This document shows positions 12,081 through 24,284 of a DNA stretch of 64,000 nt, in pieces. The notes under the pieces were generated by a model, which worked only from the letters and a program-made list of their open reading frames with translations, did no database searches and was not told the origin of the DNA. The DNA lies in contig NC_066581.1 in the NCBI RefSeq assembly GCF_024323335.1, forward strand, positions 343,916,399 to 343,980,398, written 5' to 3'. The stretch comes from Lathyrus oleraceus. Taxonomy: Eukaryota > Streptophyta > Magnoliopsida > Fabales > Fabaceae. The stretch's first letter is position 1, and each line of letters starts with the position of its first letter. Both the position numbers and the translations under genes were made by a program.

Positions 12081-13861
12081 TTAAACATCTTTGCGTACCT
12101 GGCGACAACCTCTTTGATTAACAAAACAGACTCGGCATCTATCATGGTCATGCTCATAATGACTATAATCACATAGAAAACGATGCATCTCGACAGAGAT
12201 TGTCGAATATGACTGACGTATTTGACTTTATATTTGTCAGGGCAACCCTGGACCATGTTGACAGATTTCCCATGCTCGGGCAATGGGTTCTTCTTCACGT
12301 TAGGACTTACATCCTCGAAACACAGAATGCCACACCTCACAAGGTCTTGAACTTTGGTCTTCAAAGGGTAGCAATTCTCCACGTCATGGCCGGGAGCACC
12401 AAAATGGTAAACACAGTGTAATTCGGGCTTATACCACCACTGGGGGTTAGTAGGCATAGCCGGTGGGTCTCGCGGAGTAATCAACTTCCTCTCTATCAAA
12501 GAGGGATATAACTCTGCATACGTCATCGGAATAGGATCGAAGGTAACCCTTTTCCTCTCGTGACTTGTGCTGGTTTGATTACTGTTTCGAGGCTGATAGG
12601 CCTGCTGTTGCGGATGGTGCTGTTGTTGTTGATATTGCGGACGTGGTTGTTGCTGATTGTTGTTATGTTGCTGGTACTCCTGATTATCTCTGAAGACAGG
12701 TGCTATATGAGCCACCTGGTGCTGGTTACCGGCGGGACGCGCGGTCTTCCTCCTCACAGAGGGTCTTCTTGGTTTCATATGGGAGGTCACAGCATGTGCC
12801 TCTCCATCTTTCTTTTTCACAAACGCCCCATAACGTTTGGCAGAAGAGCCTTCTTCTCTTGTCAGACGCCTTTCCCTAACCCCTTCTTTTAGACGCATCC
12901 CCATATTCACCATCTCGGTGAAGTCAGAAGGAGCGCTAGCAATCATCCGCTCATAATAAAAGGAACTCAAGGTCTTCAAAAAGATCTTAGTCATCTCTTT
13001 CTCTTCTAGCGGGGGTACAATCTGTGCTACTACCTCTCGCCACCTCTGGGCGTATTCTTTCAATGTTTCTTTGTCCTTTTGGGACATGGCCCTCAATTGA
13101 TCCCTATCGGGAGCCATATCCACATTGTATTTATATTGCTTAACGAAGGCCTCACCAAGATCGTTGAAGGATCGGGTGTTCACACTGTCTAAACCCATGT
13201 ACCAACGTAGAGCAGCACCGAACAAACTGTCCTGAAAGTAGTGGATGAGCAGTTGGTCATTGTCGGTCTGAGTCGACATTTTCCGGGCATACATGACCAG
13301 GTGGCTGAGAGGGAAAGTATTTCCCTTGTATTTTTCAAAGTCAGGGACCTTGAATTTCACAAGGATCTTCACATTAGGAACCAAGCAGAGTTCGGCAGCA
13401 GACTTGCTGAAAAGATCCTTTCCTCTGAGAGTTTTCAATTCCTTGCGAAGCTCAAGAAATTGATCGTTCATAGCGTCCATCTTCTCATAGACATCTGGGC
13501 CCTCGGACGGCTCAGAATGATAGATGGTGTCGTCTACTCTGGGCAGAGTATGCACGACAGGAGGAGGAACAGCAAGGACCGGGCTAGATGTCGTCATAGA
13601 AGCAAAGGTGGGAGCAAGACCCTCGGGTATGAAATTGGGAGGCATCCCCCACGGGAATCCGGTTGGCATGGCCGTTGGAGCAAAGTGTGCACTAGCTGCG
13701 GGCACCGTCGAGGAGACAATCTCAGAGATGACTGTCCTCTGGGGAGGAGTTGAAGGTGTCGGAGAAGACTGGCTCTAGGCAGCCATGAATGACTCCATCA
13801 AGGCACTTAATCTGGCCACTTCTTCTTTCAGCTCGCGGTTCTCTTGTTCCAAATGATCCAT
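12081..13861 (-). pseudogene. gag of element A, with one nonsense and one frameshift
   Basis: Gag is the structural protein of the virus-like particle. The chosen start is the ATG at 13859-13861, which opens a short coiled coil (MDHLEQENRELKEEVARL); the frame is also open upstream through YYTRAN, so the true start may be earlier or on a separate exon. A CAG-to-TAG stop is at 13775-13777. The capsid-like core contains KFKVPDFEKYKGN and LIHYFQDSLFGAALRWYMGL. A Gln/Asn-rich stretch near 12600-12680 follows, then a zinc-knuckle-like CVYHFGAPGHDVENC (second Cys is His). One G is missing near 12194, shifting the frame. In the correct frame gag ends at TAA 12081-12083. Confidence 0.88.
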
Positions 13862-14192
13862 CAGTCTTGAAATGTTGGCTCTGGTGTAGTACCGGTGAGT
13901 CAGCCTGTCTTCAAAATAAATGAAGAACACAGAGTTACACCACAGGACAAGAAGCCGGGAACAAAACCTGCTTATGCACATGATGCATGCAATGCTTGTG
14001 CACATGATTTCTTTCTTTTTATTTCAAAAGAACTTTAGGGTTCTATTTGCAAAGTTTGGAACTATTAAACATTTACCACATATGGAAATATCTCATCAAA
14101 TAATATCTGGAAAGATTTCTACACTAAAGAAGTACAGTTTTAGTAACCAAATATAATACAAGAGAGAAGGGAAATAAACATCTTATGGATCT
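13862..14192 (-). other. Spacer between ORF1 and gag (element A)
   Basis: About 330 nt separate the ORF1 stop from the first ATG of the gag coiled coil. The part nearest gag is open in the gag frame and conserved in element B (THRYYTRAN), which suggests extra N-terminal coding sequence or an exon end. The rest is AT-rich and resembles B at 51367-51686. I see no separate gene. Confidence 0.5.
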
Positions 14193-15644
14193 CTAGAAGC
14201 AATCATCTAAAGCTCGGGATACAGGAAGATAAGATGCACGAAGCCTCTTCATCTCCCTCTCGTAGGCTGCCTCCATATTTGCCTTCTCCTTGGCGAGTCG
14301 ATCGTACTTCCTTTTCCAAAACTTGGAAGACTGAGGAAGTAGAGAGGTCCATGCATCATCAGGATCATCAATAACCTGATGTTCGAGGAACTCTATCAAA
14401 GCATCCTTCTCCTTGATCTGCTGAAGCAACTCCTCCCTTTCACGGATCCAAGCATGTGATCGGTCTTCGTCTCTCAACTCCTCTACTCCTTGGTCAGGGA
14501 GGGTTGAAGGCCCAGCCATAACCAAAGGTGTAGGTCTTGGATACTTGTAAGGCATGAGATACTCAGACGCTCTCTTCCTAACCCAAGCAGTGTAAGGCTC
14601 CATAGCAACATAATTCTTAGGACCCAACTCTTTCCTTCCTTTCCTATGAATCTTGCGCCAAGCGCGGACCATTCTGCCCTTCAAGTTTTGGGGATCTTTA
14701 CCCTCCTGAAAGAACACACCCTCTAACAGAATGTTATTAGGTTTATCCTTTAGGGGGAACCCAAGCTGACGACGTGCTAAAATGGGGTTGTAGTTAATCC
14801 CACCGCATGTACCAAGAAGAGGTACATTGGAGAATTCACCACAAGAGTCGATAATCTACACACCATCATACACACGGTTGTACCAATAGATATCATCATT
14901 AGTGAGAGACATAAGTCTCGTGGACCACCGTAGACATCCTTTGTTCTCCTTGAAGGCGACCGTCTGCGGTAAGTGAGAAATAAACCACATATACAACAGA
15001 GGCAAACAACACACAATGGCGCCACCACCCTTTGCATTCCTCATATGCAAAGAAAAATAAGTGTCACCCAACAGAGTAGGAACGGGATTAAGAGTAGAGA
15101 AAATCCTAATAGCGTTCACATCCACAAACTTGTCGATGTTGGGGAATAACACTAACTCATAGATGAGAAGTACAAATATGGCCTCAAAGGCGTCCTCACT
15201 CATGGCCTTCCCATACATAATAGCTTGAACAATGAGGAACTCAGAAGGGAGACCTTGAATTCCACCTTTGGTAGTCATATGAGCACTAACCAGAGATTCA
15301 TCTATATGCAACATGTCTGCTATCTTTTGAGGAGTGGGAATACTTCCCAAGCTACTGAACGGTAACTGGTCTAGAATCGGTATACCCACAAGATAAGCAT
15401 ACTCCTCAAGTGTAGGCAGAAGCTGGAAATCCGGAAATGTGAAGCAACGGTACAAGGGATCATAAAACTGCACCAAAACACTCATCAATCCTTCGTCCAC
15501 CTGAGTAGTCAGAAGAGAAAGAAGCTTCCCAAAACGAGCCTTGAAACCCAAGGGATCTAGTACATAGGATGTCAGATTCCTTAACTCTTTCAAATCTGGT
15601 TGTCTGAAACTGTACTTCTTTGTATTCCTTCTTTGTCTTTCCAT
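14193..15644 (-). pseudogene. ORF1 of element A (Ogre ORF1-type protein, one amber stop)
   Basis: This ORF upstream of gag, on the element strand, is typical of Ogre elements; its function is not established. It starts at MERQRRNTKKYSFRQ and spans 484 codons including the terminator. A single TAG at 14856-14858 interrupts it, where element B has CAG. The body has a conserved globular look (LGFKARFGKLLSLL, FYDPLYRCFTFPDFQLLPTLEEY, FLIVQAIMYGKAM, GDTYFSLHMRNAKGGGAIVCC). This resembles plant transposon proteins grouped as DUF7745 or plant mobile domain relatives; that assignment is from memory. The C-terminal third is charged and helical (WIREREELLQQIKEKDALIEF), probably coiled coil. The last residues are SRALDDCF. 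Confidence 0.82.
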
Positions 15645-16544
15645 GTCTGAAAATTTGCAAATAGACCTCTTAAGTTCCTTGAAAATTTTCTTCATTATTG
15701 ATGATATGGATGCAAATGGGTGCATGAATGCATGAATGCAACAATCACACTCAAGGATCAAGCAAAGCACACCAAACAAAGGTCATGGGATGGATCATAT
15801 CATCCTTAATATCAATCATCCATTTTGGTGGATTATGGTTTACACCTTATCAACACCCAAGTTCCATTGATATTAAGGATACCTGAACAGATCAACCACG
15901 AATCAAGGGTTTGTTGCGAGTCACGAGCATGGAGTCTCGGTTAAGAACCACCCAAAGGGAGTGTACTAGGGTTTAAACCTGCCAAACATGTTCTACAAGA
16001 GGTTCCCATAGTCATCATCCTATCTTTCGGATATTATCGGAGAAACGACTACTCGTATTCCAAAAATATTCTCAAGAGAGACTCTTATGAGTGTAGTATC
16101 GCGTAACTATCGTATCAAATCTTACATTTGAACGACTTTCACACTACATCCTAAGAATAGGCCAAGATGGGCTTGGTAAACTAAGGTCCTTGGCTTCTAA
16201 GGTCTATATTGGAAAGAGTAATGTCTAACCACAACTACTTGTGTGACATTATTGATCCTAACATGACCTCCACCAAGTGAATGGACTTGCAAGTCAACTT
16301 GCTAAGGAATAACTCCACACAAGTCAACAAGATTACGCCATTCTCCTATCCTAAGTGCACTTGAGTCTGGGTATAGAACTCATCTCACAAAAGATCACCA
16401 AGCATACAAGGAATTAATATTCAAGCAATTCAATCATTACGTACAATACAGTAATCCCAAATTGCACAAAAATATGTCACAAAACAATACAATACAATAC
16501 AACAAGTATGAAAAGTAGGCAAAACCCACTAGGACAAACACATT
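15645..16544 (-). other. 5' leader of element A
   Basis: About 900 nt lie between the primer binding site and ORF1. It contains no convincing gene and is colinear with the leader of element B (49070-49973), for example around the motif GGTTTAAACC near 15970. A short TACAA-rich run lies at 16487-16505. Packaging signals would be expected here, but I cannot point to one. Confidence 0.75.
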
Positions 16545-16562
16545 TCCCCAGCAGAGTCGCCA
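16545..16562 (-). promoter_or_regulatory. Primer binding site of element A
   Basis: TGGCGACTCTGCTGGGGA on the minus strand lies six bases inside the 5' LTR terminus (GCTACA then GAAAAG). An 18-nt match starting TGG is typical for a tRNA 3' end, and Ogre elements are reported to use tRNA-Arg; I could not align the tRNA here. Element B has the identical 18 bases at 49052-49069. Confidence 0.9.
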
Positions 16563-16568
16563 CTTTTC

Positions 16569-19489
16569 TGTAGCGGGGTATTCGTTACCATTAGAGATAT
16601 TGACTAAATCCAAGGTAAATCATACAAGTCGAGTCACTATAGCGGGGTATTCGTTACCATTAGAGATATTGACTAAATCCAAGGTAAATCATACAAGTCG
16701 AGTCACTGTAGCGGGGTATTCGTTACCATTGGAGATATTGACTAAATCCAAGATAAACCATACAAGTCGAGTCGCCACCGCACTTCTATTTATCCAAAGG
16801 AATGGTTAGAAAGCGAACAAAAACCTAATAGTTTCAACAAAAACTAATAAAAGAAACGGAGATCTGGGTAAGGGGGTTGGTTATGCAATGGGAAGGTGTT
16901 AGGCACCCAAAACATCCTAGGTACTCCTAGGGAGCCCTTTTCATACTTGTTGTAAGGTAGTTTGTCTTGTGAAAATTTTATTTGTGCAAACATGATTGAA
17001 GAGATGAGAAGAGAATGTACAAGTTATTTACATTTTGTGTTTGGATGGATAAACCCATTGCCTACGTACCATCTTATAAAAAGATTAGGATCAAAACCTC
17101 ATAGTTCGGGGTAAAAATCTCAAAACAAATTGGTGAATTGATTGGTCCAAAAGCCTTAAGGTCTTTTGTTATCAAAGGGAGAAAACTCAACCTAAAACCA
17201 CAAATCCACCATGTGAGGATAACTTCAACATGCTAGTGAGGGGTTAACCCTATAATAAGCATGGAAGACTCATTGTCTATCACTAAGGATATAGGTGAGT
17301 ATGACATCTACCACAAGGATAACTCAAACCTAATAGCTAAGGGTTATGGAAAATTTTGATTAAGAAAGTGGCCATTGGAACCACAAAAGGGAAATTTGAA
17401 TGGGTTATATTTACCAATTAGAAGTATACAAAAGTATTCAAAGTTGACTTAAAGATTCAATTCAAAATGAGTGTTATGAGAAGAAAGTTTGAAAATCAAA
17501 AGCATAAGGCTTAGGTTTCTAATGTTGAAAACAAAGGTTAAATGTTTGCACAAAAAGGGTTTTGGCTTGGGTTAGAGTGGAGAGATGAAGAAGAAGGGCT
17601 AAGTCCTAAGGAAAACAAAAAGATGAGGGATAAGAAATGAAACCACACTAGGAGTTCCTCTCTTGAGATCATATCGATGATCCAAGTAGATCCCATCCTT
17701 TGGAATAAGCAAGCACAAAGTATAAGCAATCAAACAAGTCTCATAAGAGATCCTCAATGTATCTTGTATCTTCCACTTGGATGAACATGGTAATGATCCT
17801 CCAATTAAGCTCAAATGGAAACTCCTAGTTCAAGAGCACACACATCAAAAGTTCCAAGGGGTAGAACACTCTCCTAACCAGAGACCAGGGAAACAACAAA
17901 CTAATAGGGAGATTAAGACTCGAGCCTAATAGTTGTCATGCAATCGACATCCCTAAGTTGAGGTCTCTAACAAGAAATTAACTCACAAGTAAACAAACAC
18001 CTTGAAATGAAGACCTCTGAAACCGCGATCTCTCAAGCTCTACTACTCCAGATCAACCTCCTTGAACTTCCTTTGAAGCTTTGTGCAAAAAGAAATGGCT
18101 GAATTCACTTGAATATGCTTCAAGTTCCAAATCCGATCCACATGATATTGCTCTTGAACTGCTCAAAATCTTGATGAATTGCACCAAACAATGGATGATT
18201 CTTGATCAGTGAAGCATGAGGATCAAGAATATACAAGGATCTTTGAGGTTTGTGTGAAGAAAAATGCAAATCGAAGAGAGAGAAAATTGAGAGAGTTCTT
18301 GAATTTTGATCTGAAATTGTTTTTTATGGCAGTTATGATTAAGGTTTTGGTACTTATAATCCTTGCTAATAACAATGCTAATCCTCTTTTCCATTTACTA
18401 ATCATGATTAGTGAGATATGAAGCAACTTGACAAAATGCAAAATGAGCTCACATGCCCATAATACACGTGTTCAGCGTCATGCTAGGGCTTCAATTCACT
18501 CAAGAACAACCAAGGGTCAGGATTTGAGGATTATTTTGCTTACATCTCAAGCCAAAAATGAATGGTGAAGATTTACTTCAAAATGAACATGTGTGAAATA
18601 ATGAACATTTGACCATGATTCCTTTGCACGATTGAGCCAAATGATGTTACTTTGAGATGCCTTGAACATGAGAAGCACTTTGCAAAAAAAAAATGAACCA
18701 ATTTGAAGCATTACATCAAAAGTTATGCCATTTTGAATTTCCATGCACACTTTGTGATCGAATGACCATAACTTCTCAACCATTCATCATATGGACATGA
18801 ATTAGGACTTTTTGGAAAGGGGAGACAAAAATCTACAACTTTCATGTTCACCACAAATCCATTTGAAACTTCTTTTACATTGACAAGTCAAGTTGAAAGT
18901 GGACCAAAACTTGCCAAATTTGGAAACTTTGAATTATAGGTCATTTTCCATTTTTAGTAACTTTTGCCATGACCTTTGAATCTTCAAGATGGATGTTTAT
19001 AATGATGAATAGACCCCATTTGAACATGATTGAGGTGTCTCAACTCATTTCCCCACCTCATAGCCCTCAGTTGACTGCACAGTTGACTTTTGGTCCTCTA
19101 CTAGTTGGTGAAATTGAGCCTCTACCACTTGGTGAAATTGCTTCAAAATGAAACCCTAGCTCATGTAAGCTCCTTATAATAATCATGTGATCCTCATCCC
19201 AAGAAAATACCTCATCTTTTGCACAACTGATCTTCTTGAAGCTCTTGACCTGGTGATTGCTTAAGCTACAAACAAAAGATGTTAGTGACATATTTTTGTG
19301 CTTTTGGTTAGTAAATAAAACAAGAAAAGCAATGATATACAATTCAAGCATGCTTGGTGATCTCAAACCACTCACAAGAGATCCCTACCCAAAGGGAAAG
19401 GGAGCCAAGATGTTCAATGATCCTTAAGGCTATGCAATGCAATGTTATGATGCCATGAGGGATCTTAGGGACAAAATTGGGTTCTTACA
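16569..19489 (-). repeat. LTR1-type LTR, complete from TGTAAGAACCC to GCTACA
   Basis: This 2.92-kb LTR has clean TG...CA ends. It shares its outer ~100 bp and the terminal kilobase near the primer binding site with LTR2, but its middle (about 17850-19000) is different. I did not find the two 20-bp leader palindromes in it. The end near the PBS carries a 69-bp triplication. Confidence 0.75.
16572..16778 (-). repeat. 69-bp tandem triplication at the LTR end
   Basis: Three units of 69 bp (16572-16640, 16641-16709, 16710-16778) each begin AGCGGGGTATTCGTTACC. The first two end in GAGTCAC and the last in GAGTCGCCAC, the same ten bases as the PBS edge at 16554-16563. Element B has one unit (about 48980-49045). 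Confidence 0.93.
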
Positions 19490-22206
19490 GTCACCACCGC
19501 ACTTCTATTTATCCAAAGGAATGGTTAGAAAGCGAACAAAAACCTAAAAGTTTTATCGAATCAAAAACTAGTAAAAGAGAGTCAGAGATCTGGGTAAGGG
19601 GGTTGGTTATGCAATGGGAAGGTGTTAGGCACCCAAAACATCCTAGGTACTCCTAGGGAACCCTTTTCATACTTGTGGTAAGGTTGTTATTTTTTTTGTG
19701 AAAATTTGTTTGTGCAAACATGATTGAAGAGATGAGAAGAGAATATACAAGTTATTTACATTTTTGTGTTTGGATGGACAAACCCATTGCCTATGTACCA
19801 TCTTAAAAAAGATTAGGATCAAAACCTCGTAGTTCGGGGTAAAAATCTCAAAATGAGTTGGTGAATTGATTGGCCCAAAAGCCTTAAGGTCTTTTATTAT
19901 CCAAGGGAGAAAACTCAACCTAAAAACCACAAATCCACCATGTGAGGATAGCTTCAACATGCTAGTGAGGGGTTAACCCTATAATAAGCATGGAAGACTC
20001 ATTGTCCATCACTAAGGATATAGGTGAGTATTACATCTACCACAAAGATAACTCAAACCTAATAGCTAAAGGGTTTGAAAAAGTTTTGATTAGAAAGTGG
20101 TCATTGAAACCACAAAAAGACATTTGAATGGGTTATATTTACCAATTAGAAATATATACAAAATGGTCAAAGTTGATTTAAAGATTCAATTCAAAATAAG
20201 TGTTATGAAAATAAAGTTTGAAAATCAAAAGCATAAGGCTTAGGTTTCTAATGTTGAAAACAAGTATTAGATATTTGCACAAAGATTTTGGCTTGGGTCA
20301 GAGTGGAGAGAAGAAGAAGAAGGGCTAGAGTCCTAAGCATGTAAGAGGTAAGGAATAAGAAACAAAACCACAATGGAGTTCCTCTCTTGAGATCATATTG
20401 ATGATCCAAGTAGCTCCTATCCTTTGGAATAAGCAATCACATAAGCATGAACTCAAGCAATCATCAGTCAAATGAACTCTTGGAAAGACTCCTCAATGTA
20501 TCTTCGATCTCTCTCTCTTAGAGGCTCATGGTAATGGCTCCTCAAGTTTGAATCAAGATGAAATCCCTAGCACAAGAACACACACATCAAAAGGTTCTAT
20601 TTACAAATCAAAGAATGGACAAGAGAGAGTTTAGAATATGGTCCTTTCAATGTTCATCTTCAAGCTTTAAGCATTCTAAAAGCATGAGGCCTAGTTGCTC
20701 TTTGACATTTAAGCATTCTAAAGGCATGAGGCCTAGTTGCTCTTCAAACTCCATTAGCTTAGGTAAAGTCCTAAGATCTAAGTCCATTTTGTCCAATTCT
20801 TTGCATTTGGTTCACAACAATCAAAACAAAACACAAGCACAAAAGTATATACACAATTATGTGCTCAAGTAAGCAAAAGGCAAATGTCATTAACATAAAC
20901 ATGTGCTCAAGTGAGCAAAGGGAAAAGAAAATGTATAATATGTGCAAGAATAGTAAATTGCATTAAAAGTAAAGAGCAAAAAAGTAAATGTTAATTGTTA
21001 ATGGTTAGTGTTAGTAGTTAGTGTGCCATAAGGCAAATTTAGCGCTATGTTAAGCAATCGTAATTGGACTTATGTAGAAGTCACAACTATCTGAGGCCGG
21101 TCAATAATAATGTAGGCAACAACACAAGTTAGAAGTCTTGATTAGTGAACCAAGTTCCAACAGCTTGCCATGCCAAAAAGAAGAAGAGAATTGATCTTGT
21201 ATTGGTTTAAGTCTTTTGCATAATTTAGGAAACAACCTATCCTTAATGCAAAGCCATTCACTTGATCAATTGATCAAGATGAATTAGATTTGAATCAAGG
21301 AAGGTTAAGTCTCCCTAATCAATGCTAACTTATCAACCTTCAACTCATTGATCAAAAAAGAAAAAGAAGAAGAAGAAGAAAGAGATGAATAATGGAAAAG
21401 GAAAAAGGAAAGAATAAAGTGCATAAGGTGAAATAAAATGTATCAATCCATGTGTGTTGACCAAATGACATTGAGAGTCAAAGTCAAACAATGAGAAATC
21501 AGAAATGAGATGAAGATTGGAGGTCAAACAATAAGCAAAATATTTTTGGTATTTTTAATATTAAAATAAACTTGAATTAAAAATAAAAGAAAGGTCAAAC
21601 TTCAAAATCACTTCAAATCAACCTTGAAAGGTCCAAGTGATTTATCCTGATTTCAATAAGGTCAAACAAAGTTTGACAAAAAATTTCAGCATTTTTAAAA
21701 GTCAGAAACTATTTTTAATCAATTAAAAATGAATAAAAATAACCTAATTGAACTAAAATCTCAAATAAATCACAAATCAGTTAAAAAATTGATGAGAATA
21801 TTTTTCATAGATTCATCATCATTCAAATAGGTTAGGAAAATATTTTTTGTATTTTTTGAATATCAAAAACTATTTAAAATGAATTAAAAATAACCAGAAA
21901 AGAGAAAATTCACAAAAAATACCAAATCACAAAATAAAAAATATTAAAAATCAAAATTAGAAACTACAATTTATTTGGAGAAGAATGCAATTGGTCCCAT
22001 CAGAAATTAGAAAATAAGAAAAATCAGGAAGCGTTAGATGTGGTTTCATTAATTGACGTGGCACATCTAATGGTCCAGAGGCGCGCGCTCACCATGAGTC
22101 CAAGTCAACAGCACCACACACAACATTAAAACAAGTCATAACAATGGAAGCCATGATTCAATCTGGAAATCATCATCAACGACCTAGATTCAAACTGGAA
22201 AGGTGG

Positions 22207-22226
22207 ACGGTGGTGTACACCACCGT
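22207..22226. other. Palindrome P2 in the LTR2-type copy
   Basis: This is identical to the 20-bp palindrome at 2044-2063 although the flanking DNA differs by indels. Confidence 0.8.
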
Positions 22227-22303
22227 CTTCTCCGGCGAGGTCCAGAAATTGCAGGTTTAAAAAACTTAACCAAAATACACGATCCATACATCATTGGAAA
22301 GCT

Positions 22304-22323
22304 GGGATGATGTACATCATCCA
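22304..22323. other. Palindrome P1 in the LTR2-type copy
   Basis: GGATGATGTACATCATCC (22305-22322) is perfect; the outermost base pair is lost by a C-to-A change at 22323. It is 449 nt from the TATA box, the same spacing as in the other LTRs. Confidence 0.78.
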
Positions 22324-22762
22324 TGTACCACTCAATTCCACTCTAGATCTCTATATTGAGAGAAATCAGAGATGAAAATTCTGTGGTATTCAAGTGAACT
22401 TCATGGATTTCAACAATTAAGTACTCAAAATAATTGCCTCTATGAAGAGGACTTCAGCCAACACAATATCCAAGCAAATAGATCAATAAATGGTGAGTTT
22501 CGAAGAAAAAACCAGTTGAAGAACAACCTTGGATTCTGGAGATTTGAGCTTGCTGTCTTGCTTCCTTTGACCAAACAGAAGAACAATGGAGTGTGAGAGA
22601 GAGGTCTAGGAACTTTAGATCTAGAAATTCAACCTGATTTAGTTGAATTTCAAATCTGAGAAATTGAAGAAAATTGGAATAGTTCCTTTAGGTGTGGCTC
22701 GGTTTTTAGTTCAGCAGCATTTCAGGTTGATTCATGGATGAAATTTGAATGGAGTGAGGCTC

Positions 22763-22772
22763 TTATTTATAT
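22763..22772 (-). promoter_or_regulatory. TATA box of the LTR2-type copy in the 5' LTR
   Basis: TATATAAATA on the minus strand is at the same LTR position as 2611-2620. This copy would drive element A transcription toward lower coordinates. Confidence 0.65.
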
Positions 22773-24284
22773 ATGGAAAGGCAAGGTAAGTGTGATCAAA
22801 GCCGTGTGCATGGAATTGGATATTCATTGCATGGGCTTGCATGATCATTCAAAAGGCCCAAATTCAATGCCAAATGCACTCTGAAGCATAACTGAGCTAA
22901 AATGGTCGTGGAATTGGCAATGCACAAGCTTGTATAATGAGTTTCAACATGTTATGCATAATCATGCCTAAAACTTTTCCTATTCGAAAATGCCATTTGC
23001 AAAATCCAAACATGAGCATGTGAGTAATGGTTGGAAAGGTTTTGATGTAAGGAACAATTATTATGTTAGGAACAAATCCATTTGAAGTGTGCAAATTGGT
23101 GAAATTGAGTTTAAAGTGCAAGGTGCAAAACATGTAAAGGCAAAGTTTCTAAATTTGGCCAATGTTCAAGCCCCTCTGTTTTGATGATACAAACTTCAAA
23201 TGAAAAAACATCCAACATCAAAGTTGTAGATCTTTTCAAGACAATCAAAATGGACTTATATTTTGCATCATTTGGAATTTTGATGAAAGCGTTATGCGCA
23301 CTTGAAGTTGGACTTTTTTGCCTTTCAATGCATTGGGCCAAAGTGACCTATAATGTCTTGCATTATCACATGTATTCCCTTTGAGATTTTGAAATTTTGT
23401 TCAACATAACATTTGAAGTAGATATATTAATCTTTCCAATGCATTTGATCCCACCTCAAAATCACAAAAAATGAATGAGTTATGTTCTTGGGAAGTTGAC
23501 CCAAAATTAGGGTTTCAGTCAAAATGACCTATAATGTCTTGGAATGGGAGATGACCTTCCAAGCTTCAAATAATTTTTTTTGAACATAAAAATTGTTCAT
23601 ATTGTCCTTAAGGACATTTTTGCTTTAGGGATCATCTCCATTAGACCAACACATAAAAAGTTAGGTCTTAGTGCATTTCAAAATAATCAGATGAATTGAC
23701 TGATCAATTTCTCAAATCCATGACTCATATCTTGATGAATTGATGATTGAGGACACTCAAATAAGTTAAAATATGCATGAAATGATGAGTTAAAGAACTT
23801 CCCTTGATTGTATTTGATGATGGGCTGAGGTTGCTTCAAGAGCAAGGCATTGTGGTGCACAGATGAATTAGGGTTTCTTTGGGGAACAAACCTCAAACCC
23901 TTTTACTTGCTTTGATCAAAATGATGAATTCAGATGCCAAGGAAGCACATTTGATGGAGGGGAGCTTTGGGAACTATTACCATGCTTCCTTTCATCTTCT
24001 CTTGGCCATACCTTTGTACTTATGATCTCATAGAGACTTTTGACCTTGTGATTGCTCAAGCTACAAACAAAAGATGTTAGTGACATGTTTTTATGCTTTT
24101 GGTTAGTAAACAAAATAAGAAAATAAAATGATATACAATTCAAGCATGCTAGGTGATCTCAAACCACTCACCAGATATCCTACCCAAAGGTAAAGGGAAC
24201 CAAGATGCTTGTGATCCTTGAGTCTTTGCAAATGCAATGTTATGATGCCATGAGGGCTCTTAGGGTCAAAATTGGGGTCTTACA

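Larger units (their letters stand above)
1..24284 (-). mobile_element. Ogre-like LTR retrotransposon, element A (3' end outside window)
   Basis: This is a large Ty3/gypsy retrotransposon read right to left. It carries LTRs ending TGTAAG...GCTACA, an 18-nt primer binding site, an ORF upstream of gag, gag, protease, an intron, reverse transcriptase, two RNase H domains, integrase, a long 3' UTR and a polypurine tract. An extra ORF before gag, an intron between protease and reverse transcriptase, a second RNase H and LTRs of several kb are known hallmarks of the Ogre group of the Tat lineage. The copy is dead: it has several in-frame stops, a frameshift in gag, a 65-nt deletion in integrase and a further frameshift near 7305. 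The 3' LTR runs off the left edge, so target-site duplications cannot be checked. Confidence 0.93.
16569..24284 (-). repeat. Composite 5' LTR of element A (two LTR types fused)
   Basis: In element orientation this is an LTR2-type sequence (24284 to 19490) that lacks its last ~70 bp, fused directly to a complete LTR1-type sequence (19489 to 16569) next to the primer binding site. Both parts start with TGTAAG. The visible 3' LTR (1-4134) is LTR2 type, so either the element has a 7.7-kb composite LTR at both ends or its two LTRs do not match. See the separate entries and findings. Confidence 0.75.
19490..24284 (-). repeat. LTR2-type LTR, truncated at its PBS-proximal end
   Basis: This 4.8-kb LTR runs from TGTAAGACCCC at 24284 and is colinear with the left LTR at 1-4134. 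It ends at GGTGGTGAC (19490), about 73 bp before the expected GCTACA terminus, exactly at a PBS-like motif. It carries the TATA box (22763-22772), palindrome P1 (22304-22323, with one terminal mismatch), palindrome P2 (22207-22226, perfect) and the 42-bp duplication (20667-20750). A ~76-bp segment present near 1769-1845 is absent at about 22000. Confidence 0.82.

Noticed and set aside
13241..13753. 170-codon plus-strand frame opposite gag of element A
   Set aside because: It is a shadow of the gag frame on the other strand; element B shows no matching antisense frame of similar length.
16600..16809. 69-codon frame with three near-identical 23-residue repeats
   Set aside because: It is only the translation of the 69-bp LTR-end triplication, whose period happens to be a multiple of three.
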